Source of the DNA: Pedobacter sp. | GTDB taxonomy: Bacteria > Bacteroidota > Bacteroidia > Sphingobacteriales > Sphingobacteriaceae | Direction: 5' to 3' | Assembly: GCA_028287885.1 (NCBI GenBank) | Contig: JAQBOT010000042.1 | Coordinates: 1 to 5,223, forward strand | DNA length: 5,223 bases | Shown: positions 1-5,223 of the stretch, piece after piece | How positions within the stretch are numbered: position 1 is the stretch's first letter | Layout of the letters: each line of letters starts with the position of its first letter | Program-made: the position numbers and the translations under genes | Notes under the pieces: model-generated | The model's input: the letters and a program-made list of their open reading frames with translations, nothing else | What the model was told of the DNA's origin: nothing | The model's database searches: none

Positions 1-1
1 T

Positions 2-487
2 CAGGAAGCATTGACCGCTGCAAGAGGTACGTCTGAAGGGGAGATTGATTCCGTATCGGGCAAATTGGCCGCACCGGTTTTAAACCGCTTGAATTCAGAA
101 GATTTCATGAAGTACCGGATTAAGGAAGATTGGATCCTTGACGTTAAGCGTTCTGTTTTTGAGCCGCGGATTGTTGGTATTGCACCAATGAAGATGGTTG
201 AAGGAAACTGGCAGCCGGTATTCTGGATCTATTATGATGAAGCACGGGAAATACTTGCAAAAAAACGTCTGGTTAATCCAAGTAATGATGCTTCGGCATT
301 GACATTTGACGACTTCTTTGTTAGACGCCTGTTCTCCAGTTACATTGTAAAGGAAACCAATCCAGCCAACAAAACGATCATTGAATCCCTGGGCCTCACA
401 GATCCGAAAGATCCTAGAAAATTATACGAATCAGAAAGGATCAAAAAATCCATCTCAGACTACGAACAAAGTTTGTGGGAATATTAA
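2..487 (+). CDS. gldN: Gliding motility / type IX secretion protein GldN (PorN), C-terminal part
   Basis: GldN (PorN in Porphyromonas) is a core type IX secretion component. With the lipoprotein GldK/PorK it forms a large ring attached to the periplasmic face of the outer membrane, supporting protein export and gliding. The window holds the last 161 residues and the TAA stop; family members run to about 300 residues, so roughly the N-terminal half, with the signal peptide, lies off the left edge. The frame is open from base 2, so the TTG at base 11 is an internal Leu codon and not a start. Family-like blocks visible in order are IKEDWILDVKRS, RIVGIAP, PVFWIYYDEAREILA and DDFFVRRLFSSYIVKETNPANK, then a charged C-terminal tail ending in WEY. 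The gldKLM genes usually precede gldN and would be expected upstream. A terminator follows 25 bases after the stop, so gldN is probably the last gene of its transcript. Confidence 0.93.
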   Translation, partial: QEALTAARGTSEGEIDSVSGKLAAPVLNRLNSEDFMKYRIKEDWILDVKRSVFEPRIVGIAPMKMVEGNWQPVFWIYYDEAREILAKKRLVNPSNDASALTFDDFFVRRLFSSYIVKETNPANKTIIESLGLTDPKDPRKLYESERIKKSISDYEQSLWEY

Positions 488-508
488 AAGTTCTTTTGGA
501 ATATTAAA
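478..508 (+). repeat. Short AT-rich direct repeat over the gldN stop codon
   Basis: GGAATATTAAA occurs at 478-488 and again at 498-508, a 20-base period. The first copy encodes the last Glu-Tyr-stop of gldN; the second lies just after the gene. Because AATATT is self-complementary, 480-490 can also pair with 493-505 (AATATT and AAAAG against CTTTT and AATATT, with a two-base GG bulge), giving a weak AT-rich hairpin just before the terminator. A small local duplication of the gene end is the simplest explanation; no function is claimed. Confidence 0.4.
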
Positions 509-511
509 GGG

Positions 512-546
512 AAATCCTGGTGTTGTTAAAGCACCGGGATTTTTTA
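512..546 (+). terminator. Rho-independent terminator of gldN, possibly bidirectional with uvrC
   Basis: An 11-base-pair stem pairs 512-522 (AAATCCTGGTG) with 532-542 (CACCGGGATTT). It has one T-G wobble and a nine-base loop at 523-531. A run of six T lies at 540-545, partly in the stem, followed by ATTCTT. This is a classic intrinsic terminator for gldN on the plus strand. On the minus strand the hairpin comes directly after the uvrC stop (544-546), followed by a weaker T-rich stretch (TTTCCCTTTAATATT), so it may also end the convergent uvrC transcript, less efficiently. Confidence 0.85.
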
Positions 547-2343
547 TTCTTGGTTGAAATACTCTATCAGTGTTCTCACCTGGGTTTTGTTCAAGACCGC
601 CGCAAGCTCATCCTCTGTAGCCATCCTGATCTTCTTTACCGATTTAAAATGGCGAAGCAGCTTATCTGCCGTCGTCTTGCCAATACCCGCAACCATCTCC
701 AATTCCGTTTTTAGTGTACCCTGATCCCTTTTCTTCCTGTGGAAGGTAATTCCGAAACGGTGTGCCTCATCCCGCAGTTGCTGAATGACCTTAAGCGTCT
801 CTGACTTTTTGTCCAGGTACAGGGGAAAGCTGTCGCCAGGATAATATAATTCCTCCAGCCTTTTTGCAATACCAATAACTGTTACCTGATGTTCTATTCC
901 AAGCTTCTTCAAGCTGGCCATAGCTGATGAAAGCTGGCCCTTACCGCCATCAATGATGATGAGCTGAGGAATTGGCTGGTTTTCTTCCAAGACGCGCTTA
1001 TAGCGGCGGTAAACAGCCTCCTCCATAGTGGCAAAATCATTAGGACCTTCCACTGTTTTCACATTGAAGTGGCGGTAATCTTTCTTTGAGGGTTTTGCAT
1101 CTTTAAACACGACGATCGCGGATACCGGATATTTACCCTGGAAGTTGGAGTTATCAAAGCATTCAATATGTTTGGGAAGCTGAGTTAAGCGCAAATCTTT
1201 TTGCATTTGGGTCAAGATTCGCTCAGACCTAACATCTGGATTCAGCTTCTCATGTTGATTCAGCTTTTCTCTTTTGAAGAACATGACGTTCTTCTGTGAC
1301 AGCTCCAGCAAGCTTTTCTTCTCGCCAAGTTTCGGCACAGTAAAGCGCAGTCCGGGATCAGTTATGGAGATTTCAAACGGCACAATAATCTCTTTCGATG
1401 TACTGTTAAACTTTGTTCGAAACTCTGTTATTGCTAGGGTAAGTAACTCTTCGTCGGTCTCATCCAATCGTTTTTTGATCTCGATGGTCTGCGCCTGAAT
1501 GATGCTGCCATTCATGATCTTTAGATAATTCACGAAGGCATAGCGTTCATCTGATGCAATGCTTACAACGTCTATGTTGGTGATGGAACTGTTCACTACA
1601 GTCGACTTACTCTGATACTTCTCAAGCACCAGTAATTTCTTTTGGTACTGGTGGGCGTATTCAAAGTTGAGCTCTTCTACAGCTGTTTTGATAATTTGCT
1701 TAACATCACGAATTACGTTTCCGATCTTTCCGTTTAGGATATCTTTAATCTCCTCAATGTTCTTGTTGTAATCTTCTGGCGATTGGTATGCCTGGCAGGG
1801 TCCTTTACAGTTGCCAATCTGGTATTCCAGGCAAACTTTAAACTTACCCTCCTCTATATTTGGGATGGTTAAAGGCAAATTGCAGGTCCTTAGTGGGTAT
1901 GTTTCTTTGATAAGATCGAGAATGGTGTGCATCATGCCTACGGAGGCATAGGGGCCAAAGTAGGTTGAGCCGTCTTTGACCATATTCCTGGTCCAGTAGA
2001 TTCTGGGAAATTCTTCTTTTTTAATGATGATCCACGGATAGGTCTTATCATCCTTAAGCATGATGTTGTACCTGGGCTGATGTTTTTTAATCAGGCTGTT
2101 TTCGAGCAACCAGGCATCAATCTCGGTATCGACAATGGTAAATGTGATTTTACGAATCTTTGAAACCAAGACCCGGGTTTTACCATTCATTTGGGTGTCG
2201 GAATTGAAATAAGAACCGACCCGATTGCGCAGATCTTTTGCTTTCCCGATATAGATCAAGGTACCTTCAGCGTCCCAGTATTGATAAACACCGGGGCGAT
2301 GAGGAATATCATTTAATGCTGTTTTATAGTCAAAAGCACTCAT
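544..2343 (-). CDS. uvrC: Excinuclease ABC subunit C (UvrC), complete
   Basis: UvrC is the cytoplasmic dual-incision nuclease of nucleotide excision repair, recruited by the UvrB-DNA complex to cut 3' and then 5' of a lesion. At 599 residues it has normal length. The N-terminal GIY-YIG nuclease (about 15-95) shows GVY 18-20 and YIG 31-33. By motif alignment with Thermotoga UvrC the catalytic residues are Y31, R41, E81 and N93. Cysteines 154, 171, 179 and 183 match the conserved four-Cys set reported to bind an iron-sulfur cluster in E. coli UvrC. A UvrB-binding UVR motif lies near 212-245. The RNase H-like 5' nuclease domain (about 380-540) shows D397 in CFDNSN, D436 in PNDFATM, D465 in IIIDGGKGQL and H528 in RDEAHRFG. 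The C-terminal helix-hairpin-helix region starts at VAGIGK (551-556); its second hairpin looks degenerate (VLNKTQ). The ATG at 2343 is 3 bases after the upstream penicillin-binding protein stop, implying co-transcription. Confidence 0.98.
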   Translation of the reverse strand: MSAFDYKTALNDIPHRPGVYQYWDAEGTLIYIGKAKDLRNRVGSYFNSDTQMNGKTRVLVSKIRKITFTIVDTEIDAWLLENSLIKKHQPRYNIMLKDDKTYPWIIIKKEEFPRIYWTRNMVKDGSTYFGPYASVGMMHTILDLIKETYPLRTCNLPLTIPNIEEGKFKVCLEYQIGNCKGPCQAYQSPEDYNKNIEEIKDILNGKIGNVIRDVKQIIKTAVEELNFEYAHQYQKKLLVLEKYQSKSTVVNSSITNIDVVSIASDERYAFVNYLKIMNGSIIQAQTIEIKKRLDETDEELLTLAITEFRTKFNSTSKEIIVPFEISITDPGLRFTVPKLGEKKSLLELSQKNVMFFKREKLNQHEKLNPDVRSERILTQMQKDLRLTQLPKHIECFDNSNFQGKYPVSAIVVFKDAKPSKKDYRHFNVKTVEGPNDFATMEEAVYRRYKRVLEENQPIPQLIIIDGGKGQLSSAMASLKKLGIEHQVTVIGIAKRLEELYYPGDSFPLYLDKKSETLKVIQQLRDEAHRFGITFHRKKRDQGTLKTELEMVAGIGKTTADKLLRHFKSVKKIRMATEDELAAVLNKTQVRTLIEYFNQE

Positions 2344-2363
2344 GGTTTAAAAGCCAAGCTTCT
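2344..2363 (-). promoter_or_regulatory. uvrC translation start region without Shine-Dalgarno
   Basis: Directly before the uvrC ATG the minus strand reads GGCTTTTAAACC, which includes the TAA stop of the penicillin-binding protein gene 3 bases before the ATG. No AGGAGG-like sequence is visible. This fits the usual lack of strong Shine-Dalgarno sites in Bacteroidota and suggests translational coupling to the upstream gene. The start is supported by the near-abutting stop and by normal N-terminal spacing to the GVY motif. Confidence 0.5.
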
Positions 2364-4578
2364 CGTCTAATTCTGTTTTACCTTGTTCCTGTTGTTGGTA
2401 TTGGTTACAATCGTATTCAATGGTGCGTGGTGTTTTTGGGGCCTCGAAATCACTTCTGCTGATCTTTAAGCTTGGGTTCGCATATACGCGTTTCATAAAG
2501 CCGGCAAAGATTGGCAATGCTGTATTTGCACCTTCACCTTCCCTGGTGCTGGTAAAGTGAAAAGCACGGTCTTCACAGCCTGTCCAAACACCAGCAACCA
2601 ATTGCGGCGTGATGGCCATGAACCATCCATCGGAGTTGTTCTGTGTTGTTCCAGTTTTGCCACCAACAGGGGTGCGTATGCCATATTTCCAGCCCAATCG
2701 CGATCCGGTACCGTTGTTGATTACGCCCTCTAGCATCCTTGTCATTACATATGCAACCTCTTCATTCATCACCACCTTTACCTGTGGAGTTTTGCTATAT
2801 AAAACTACCCCGTTTTTATCTTCTATCCGCGTAATGTAAGTTGGTTCTGTCCACACGCCTTTGTTGGCAAAAACACCGTAGGCACCCACCATATCATAAA
2901 CTGAGGCGTCAAAAACACCTAAGCTGATGGAAGGGTAGTCCGGCACATCCGTTGTAATTCCCATCTTCTTAGCCAGAGTTGCAACAGCGGTGGGACCAAC
3001 TTGTTTCATAAGAAATGCCGTAACGTAGTTTTGGGAGAAAGCAAGTGCCGTCTGCAATGTTATTGTTCCCGGTAGGGTACTACTTGGACTTGATCTTGGT
3101 GTCCAAGGCTGACTTCCTGGTACTTCAATGGTAACCGGTTCATTTGGCACTGTATAGCAAGGGGAGTACCCGTTTTCTATTGCAACAGCATAGGTGAATG
3201 GCTTAGCCGTTGAACCTACCTGGCGCGAGCCCATTTTCACTTGGTCATATTTGAAGTTTTCAAAGTCGATACCGCCAACCCAAGCTTTTATGAAGCCGGT
3301 TTGTGGATCCATCGCCATCATCGCATTGCGAAGAAGCATCTTATAATATTTTACCGAATCTATCGGCTTCATCACGGTATCAATATCGCCTTTCCAAGTG
3401 AAGATGGTCAGCTTGGTTGGCGTATTGAAGTCCTTTTTTATTTCCTCATCTGATTTGCCGTCAAGCTGCAGGGCTTTGTAGCGATCGGATCTTTTCATTC
3501 CCTGTAAGACCTGAGCCAGATTGCCTTTAAAAGGGTTTTTGCCTCTCCAGCTTTTTGTAAACTGTGCTTGTAAAACCTTCATGTATTCTCTTTGGGCTTC
3601 TTCTGCATAAACCTGCATATCGTAGTTGATGGTTGTGATCACCTTCAATCCATCACGGTCCAAATCATAAGGGGTGCCGTCTGCCTTCAAGATGGATCTG
3701 TCCTGGAAAATACGTTTTATGTCTGATTTAAGTACGGCTCTAAAGTAGGGCGCAATACCCGCGTTTACTGTTGCCCCATTAAATTTTAAACCCAGCGGTT
3801 TCGCTTTCTCTTCCTCAAACTCAGAAGGGGTAAGTTTGTCCGCTTTGACCATCATGGCAAGTACAGTATTTCTTCTTTCAAGTGATCGTTCCGGGTTTCT
3901 GGTTGGAGAATAACGTGTAATTCCTTTCTGTAAACCAACAAGGGTAGCCGCCTGTGTAAGGCTCAGTTTGTCTGGCGTAGTGTTGAAATACACTCGGGCG
4001 GCAGACTTGATGCCATATGCCTGGTTTCCGAAATCAACGGTATTCAAATACATGGTTATGATTTCTTCCTTGGTATAGTTGCGTTCCAGTTTTACAGCAA
4101 TGACCCATTCCTGGAATTTTTGCATCAGGCGCTTGAAGAAGTTCTTCTGTCTTGCCTCTTCTGAAAATAAGTTTAATGCAAGCTGTTGAGTAATCGTGCT
4201 ACCACCTTGACGCTTACCGACAATGTTGTAAAAGAAGATGGTAAATGTACGTTTGAAGTCGATTCCTGAATGCGTTAAAAAGCGTGTGTCTTCTGTAGAA
4301 ATTAGCGCATTGATAACATTTTTGGAGATGTCTGGGTAAGTAACGTTTGAACGGTTCTGTACAAAGTAATTTCCGAGGGGTCTTCCGTCTTCACTCAATA
4401 TTTCTGTAGCCTGGTTGCTTTTCGGGTGCTCGATGTCTCTGAAGGAGGGTAATGTACCAAAAACGTCAAAGCCTATAGCAACGATAAACAATGAAAATAG
4501 GATTATGCCGGCAATCAGTAATTTCCAAATCGTAAGGTTATATCTTTTAATATCTGATGCGGAAAGTGGTTGATTCAT
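2347..4578 (-). CDS. mrcA: Class A penicillin-binding protein (PBP1A-type bifunctional transglycosylase/transpeptidase), complete
   Basis: A bifunctional peptidoglycan synthase anchored in the inner membrane with its catalytic domains in the periplasm: it polymerises lipid II into glycan strands and cross-links stem peptides. The 743 residues begin with a short cytoplasmic tail and one membrane helix (about 17-37). The GT51 transglycosylase domain (about 60-240) shows catalytic E96 in STEDTRFLTHSG, GGSTITQQLALNLF at 125-138, a probable second Glu at 157, and YLNTVDFGNQAYGIKSAA at 177-194. The transpeptidase domain (about 415-695) has S456-TA-K459 (the acylated Ser motif SxxK), S515-Q-N517 (SxN) and K641-T-G643 (KTG), so both activities should be intact. 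A Lys-rich segment of about 85 residues (330-415) separates the first transpeptidase strand from AMMAMDPQTG; I recall similar segments in other Bacteroidota PBP1 proteins. The Gln/Glu-rich C-terminus ends in LDEKLGF. The ATG at 4578 follows the preceding stop by one base, and uvrC starts 3 bases after its own stop. The symbol mrcA (also ponA) is by family analogy. Confidence 0.96.
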   Translation of the reverse strand: MNQPLSASDIKRYNLTIWKLLIAGIILFSLFIVAIGFDVFGTLPSFRDIEHPKSNQATEILSEDGRPLGNYFVQNRSNVTYPDISKNVINALISTEDTRFLTHSGIDFKRTFTIFFYNIVGKRQGGSTITQQLALNLFSEEARQKNFFKRLMQKFQEWVIAVKLERNYTKEEIITMYLNTVDFGNQAYGIKSAARVYFNTTPDKLSLTQAATLVGLQKGITRYSPTRNPERSLERRNTVLAMMVKADKLTPSEFEEEKAKPLGLKFNGATVNAGIAPYFRAVLKSDIKRIFQDRSILKADGTPYDLDRDGLKVITTINYDMQVYAEEAQREYMKVLQAQFTKSWRGKNPFKGNLAQVLQGMKRSDRYKALQLDGKSDEEIKKDFNTPTKLTIFTWKGDIDTVMKPIDSVKYYKMLLRNAMMAMDPQTGFIKAWVGGIDFENFKYDQVKMGSRQVGSTAKPFTYAVAIENGYSPCYTVPNEPVTIEVPGSQPWTPRSSPSSTLPGTITLQTALAFSQNYVTAFLMKQVGPTAVATLAKKMGITTDVPDYPSISLGVFDASVYDMVGAYGVFANKGVWTEPTYITRIEDKNGVVLYSKTPQVKVVMNEEVAYVMTRMLEGVINNGTGSRLGWKYGIRTPVGGKTGTTQNNSDGWFMAITPQLVAGVWTGCEDRAFHFTSTREGEGANTALPIFAGFMKRVYANPSLKISRSDFEAPKTPRTIEYDCNQYQQQEQGKTELDEKLGF

Positions 4579-4600
4579 TTTAATAATTGGTTTTATAAAA
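4579..4600 (-). promoter_or_regulatory. AT-rich translation start region of the penicillin-binding protein gene
   Basis: Before the ATG at 4578 the minus strand reads CCAATTATTAAA, within which TAA is the stop of the preceding gene; a single A separates stop and start. There is no Shine-Dalgarno-like purine block, only an AT-rich, probably unstructured stretch, as is common in Bacteroidota. Stop and start this close suggest ribosome re-initiation or coupling. No promoter with the Bacteroidota TTTG/TAnnTTTG pattern was recognised here. Confidence 0.45.
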
Positions 4601-5223
4601 ATCTAAGTATTGGTTAACGAGGGCTTTGCTTTTTAGTTTTTCAAAGTTCTCTTTGTTAATGATGAAAGTAGAATATTTCGCTTCTGGAACCTTCATGATC
4701 TTCTTCAACTGAGGTACAATACCCTCAGCATATCGTTTTACATCGTCAAAACTACTAAAGTTTCCAACGTAAATTAGCTGGTCATCGTCAAATTCAACCA
4801 ATTGGTGTCTCAGATTGCTTTCGGCATAATTGCCACGGTTAAACTGTCCGATACCGAAACGCGATGAGCTCAAGGTAAGCGATGCATCGGCAACATCGAC
4901 TACAAAGTAATACGTGTTGCTGGAACTTGATGTGCTAAATATGCTATTGCTTTTTTGATTAGTTACAGCGGTGTTTTTGACCGGCTCAGCTGGAGTTGAC
5001 ACCTGAGCTATACTAACTTGTTTCTCTTTTACCTCGTCAGTTGGTTTGTTAACAGCTGCAGCTTTCAAAGGGTTGGCAGCTGTTGCGGATCTCATTGAGG
5101 GCGGACTTGAAAATGGAGGTTCATTGGGGTCGAAGTCTGTAAGTGCGATTCTTCTTCTTTTGAATTCGCTCAGATGGGCCTTAATGTAGGCTAAGTGTGA
5201 ATCTACAAGTGGAATGATAAGCT
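4580..5223 (-). CDS. Unnamed envelope-type protein, C-terminal part, possible SPOR-like C-terminal domain
   Basis: The reading frame is open to the right edge, so 213 residues plus stop are visible and the start lies outside the window. The ATG at 5095 is probably internal: the frame continues upstream for 42 codons with a plausible protein sequence (LVDSHLAYIKAHLSEFKRRR, then a Pro-rich stretch), has no other ATG, GTG or TTG, and the residues after that Met are neither a signal peptide nor a fold start. Residues about 31-110 (counting from the window edge) form a Pro/Ala/Ser/Thr/Lys-rich linker, typical of periplasmic proteins. A compact C-terminal domain of about 100 residues follows: a strand (YYFVVDVAD), a helix ending in GQFNRGNY, a strand (QLIYVGNFSSFDDVKRYAEGI, with a helix), and a last strand (YSTFIINKENFEKL). 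This alternating order and the VGNFSSFDDV segment recall SPOR peptidoglycan-binding domains. It also resembles C-terminal domains I recall from large Bacteroidota tetratricopeptide proteins, some linked to gliding, but no repeats are visible here. It sits one base upstream of the penicillin-binding protein gene, favouring an envelope role. Function is unassigned. Confidence 0.75.
   Translation of the reverse strand, partial: LIIPLVDSHLAYIKAHLSEFKRRRIALTDFDPNEPPFSSPPSMRSATAANPLKAAAVNKPTDEVKEKQVSIAQVSTPAEPVKNTAVTNQKSNSIFSTSSSSNTYYFVVDVADASLTLSSSRFGIGQFNRGNYAESNLRHQLVEFDDDQLIYVGNFSSFDDVKRYAEGIVPQLKKIMKVPEAKYSTFIINKENFEKLKSKALVNQYLDFYKTNY

Noticed and set aside
11..13. TTG as a start codon for gldN
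   Set aside because: The frame is open further left, the residues there match the middle of GldN, and no signal peptide follows; the gene is cut by the window edge.
520..714. Plus-strand open frame just after gldN
   Set aside because: It starts inside the terminator hairpin and is antisense to the uvrC 3' end, so it is not a credible gene.
1274..1498. Plus-strand open frame of 74 codons inside uvrC
   Set aside because: It lies wholly antisense to the conserved UvrC coding sequence, has no recognisable domain, and is explained as a shadow frame.
2238..2839. Several short open frames on both strands (2238-2462 plus, 2493-2684 minus, 2609-2839 plus)
   Set aside because: All overlap the uvrC or PBP coding sequence, whose products show full catalytic motifs; the short frames show no protein-like pattern.
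3241..3453. Plus-strand open frame of 70 codons inside the PBP gene
   Set aside because: Antisense to the PBP insertion and transpeptidase region; no independent start signal or recognisable protein feature.
4591..4600. Perfect palindrome TTTTATAAAA
   Set aside because: It encodes Phe-Tyr-Lys near the end of the upstream gene; a ten-base AT palindrome is expected by chance and is too short to call an operator.

Overview
The window looks like a housekeeping chromosomal segment of a Bacteroidota bacterium, most likely a Sphingobacteriaceae member such as Pedobacter or a relative. The evidence is a recognisable gldN (a type IX secretion/gliding gene restricted to this phylum), a class A penicillin-binding protein with a Bacteroidota-style insertion, the absence of clear Shine-Dalgarno sequences, and AT-rich start regions. 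The genus is inferred from protein resemblance, not proven.

Layout: the left edge holds the 3' part of gldN on the plus strand (2-487). A 56-base gap (488-543) follows, with a short AT-rich direct repeat and a strong intrinsic terminator (512-546). The rest is on the minus strand, read from right to left: the C-terminal part of an unnamed Ser/Thr-rich protein with a possible SPOR-like domain (4580 to the right edge), a complete bifunctional peptidoglycan synthase (2347-4578) and a complete uvrC (544-2343). The gaps between these three are only 1 and 3 bases, so they are very probably one operon whose promoter lies beyond the right edge. gldN and uvrC converge on the shared terminator.

Function: GldN is a periplasmic/outer-membrane-associated part of the type IX secretion machinery. 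The penicillin-binding protein polymerises and cross-links peptidoglycan. UvrC makes the two incisions of nucleotide excision repair. The protein upstream of the penicillin-binding protein could be an envelope protein that works near peptidoglycan, but this rests on fold-level resemblance only.

No mobile element, CRISPR array, tRNA, rRNA or riboswitch was seen. No previously undescribed system is evident. The least explained item is the partial protein at the right edge.
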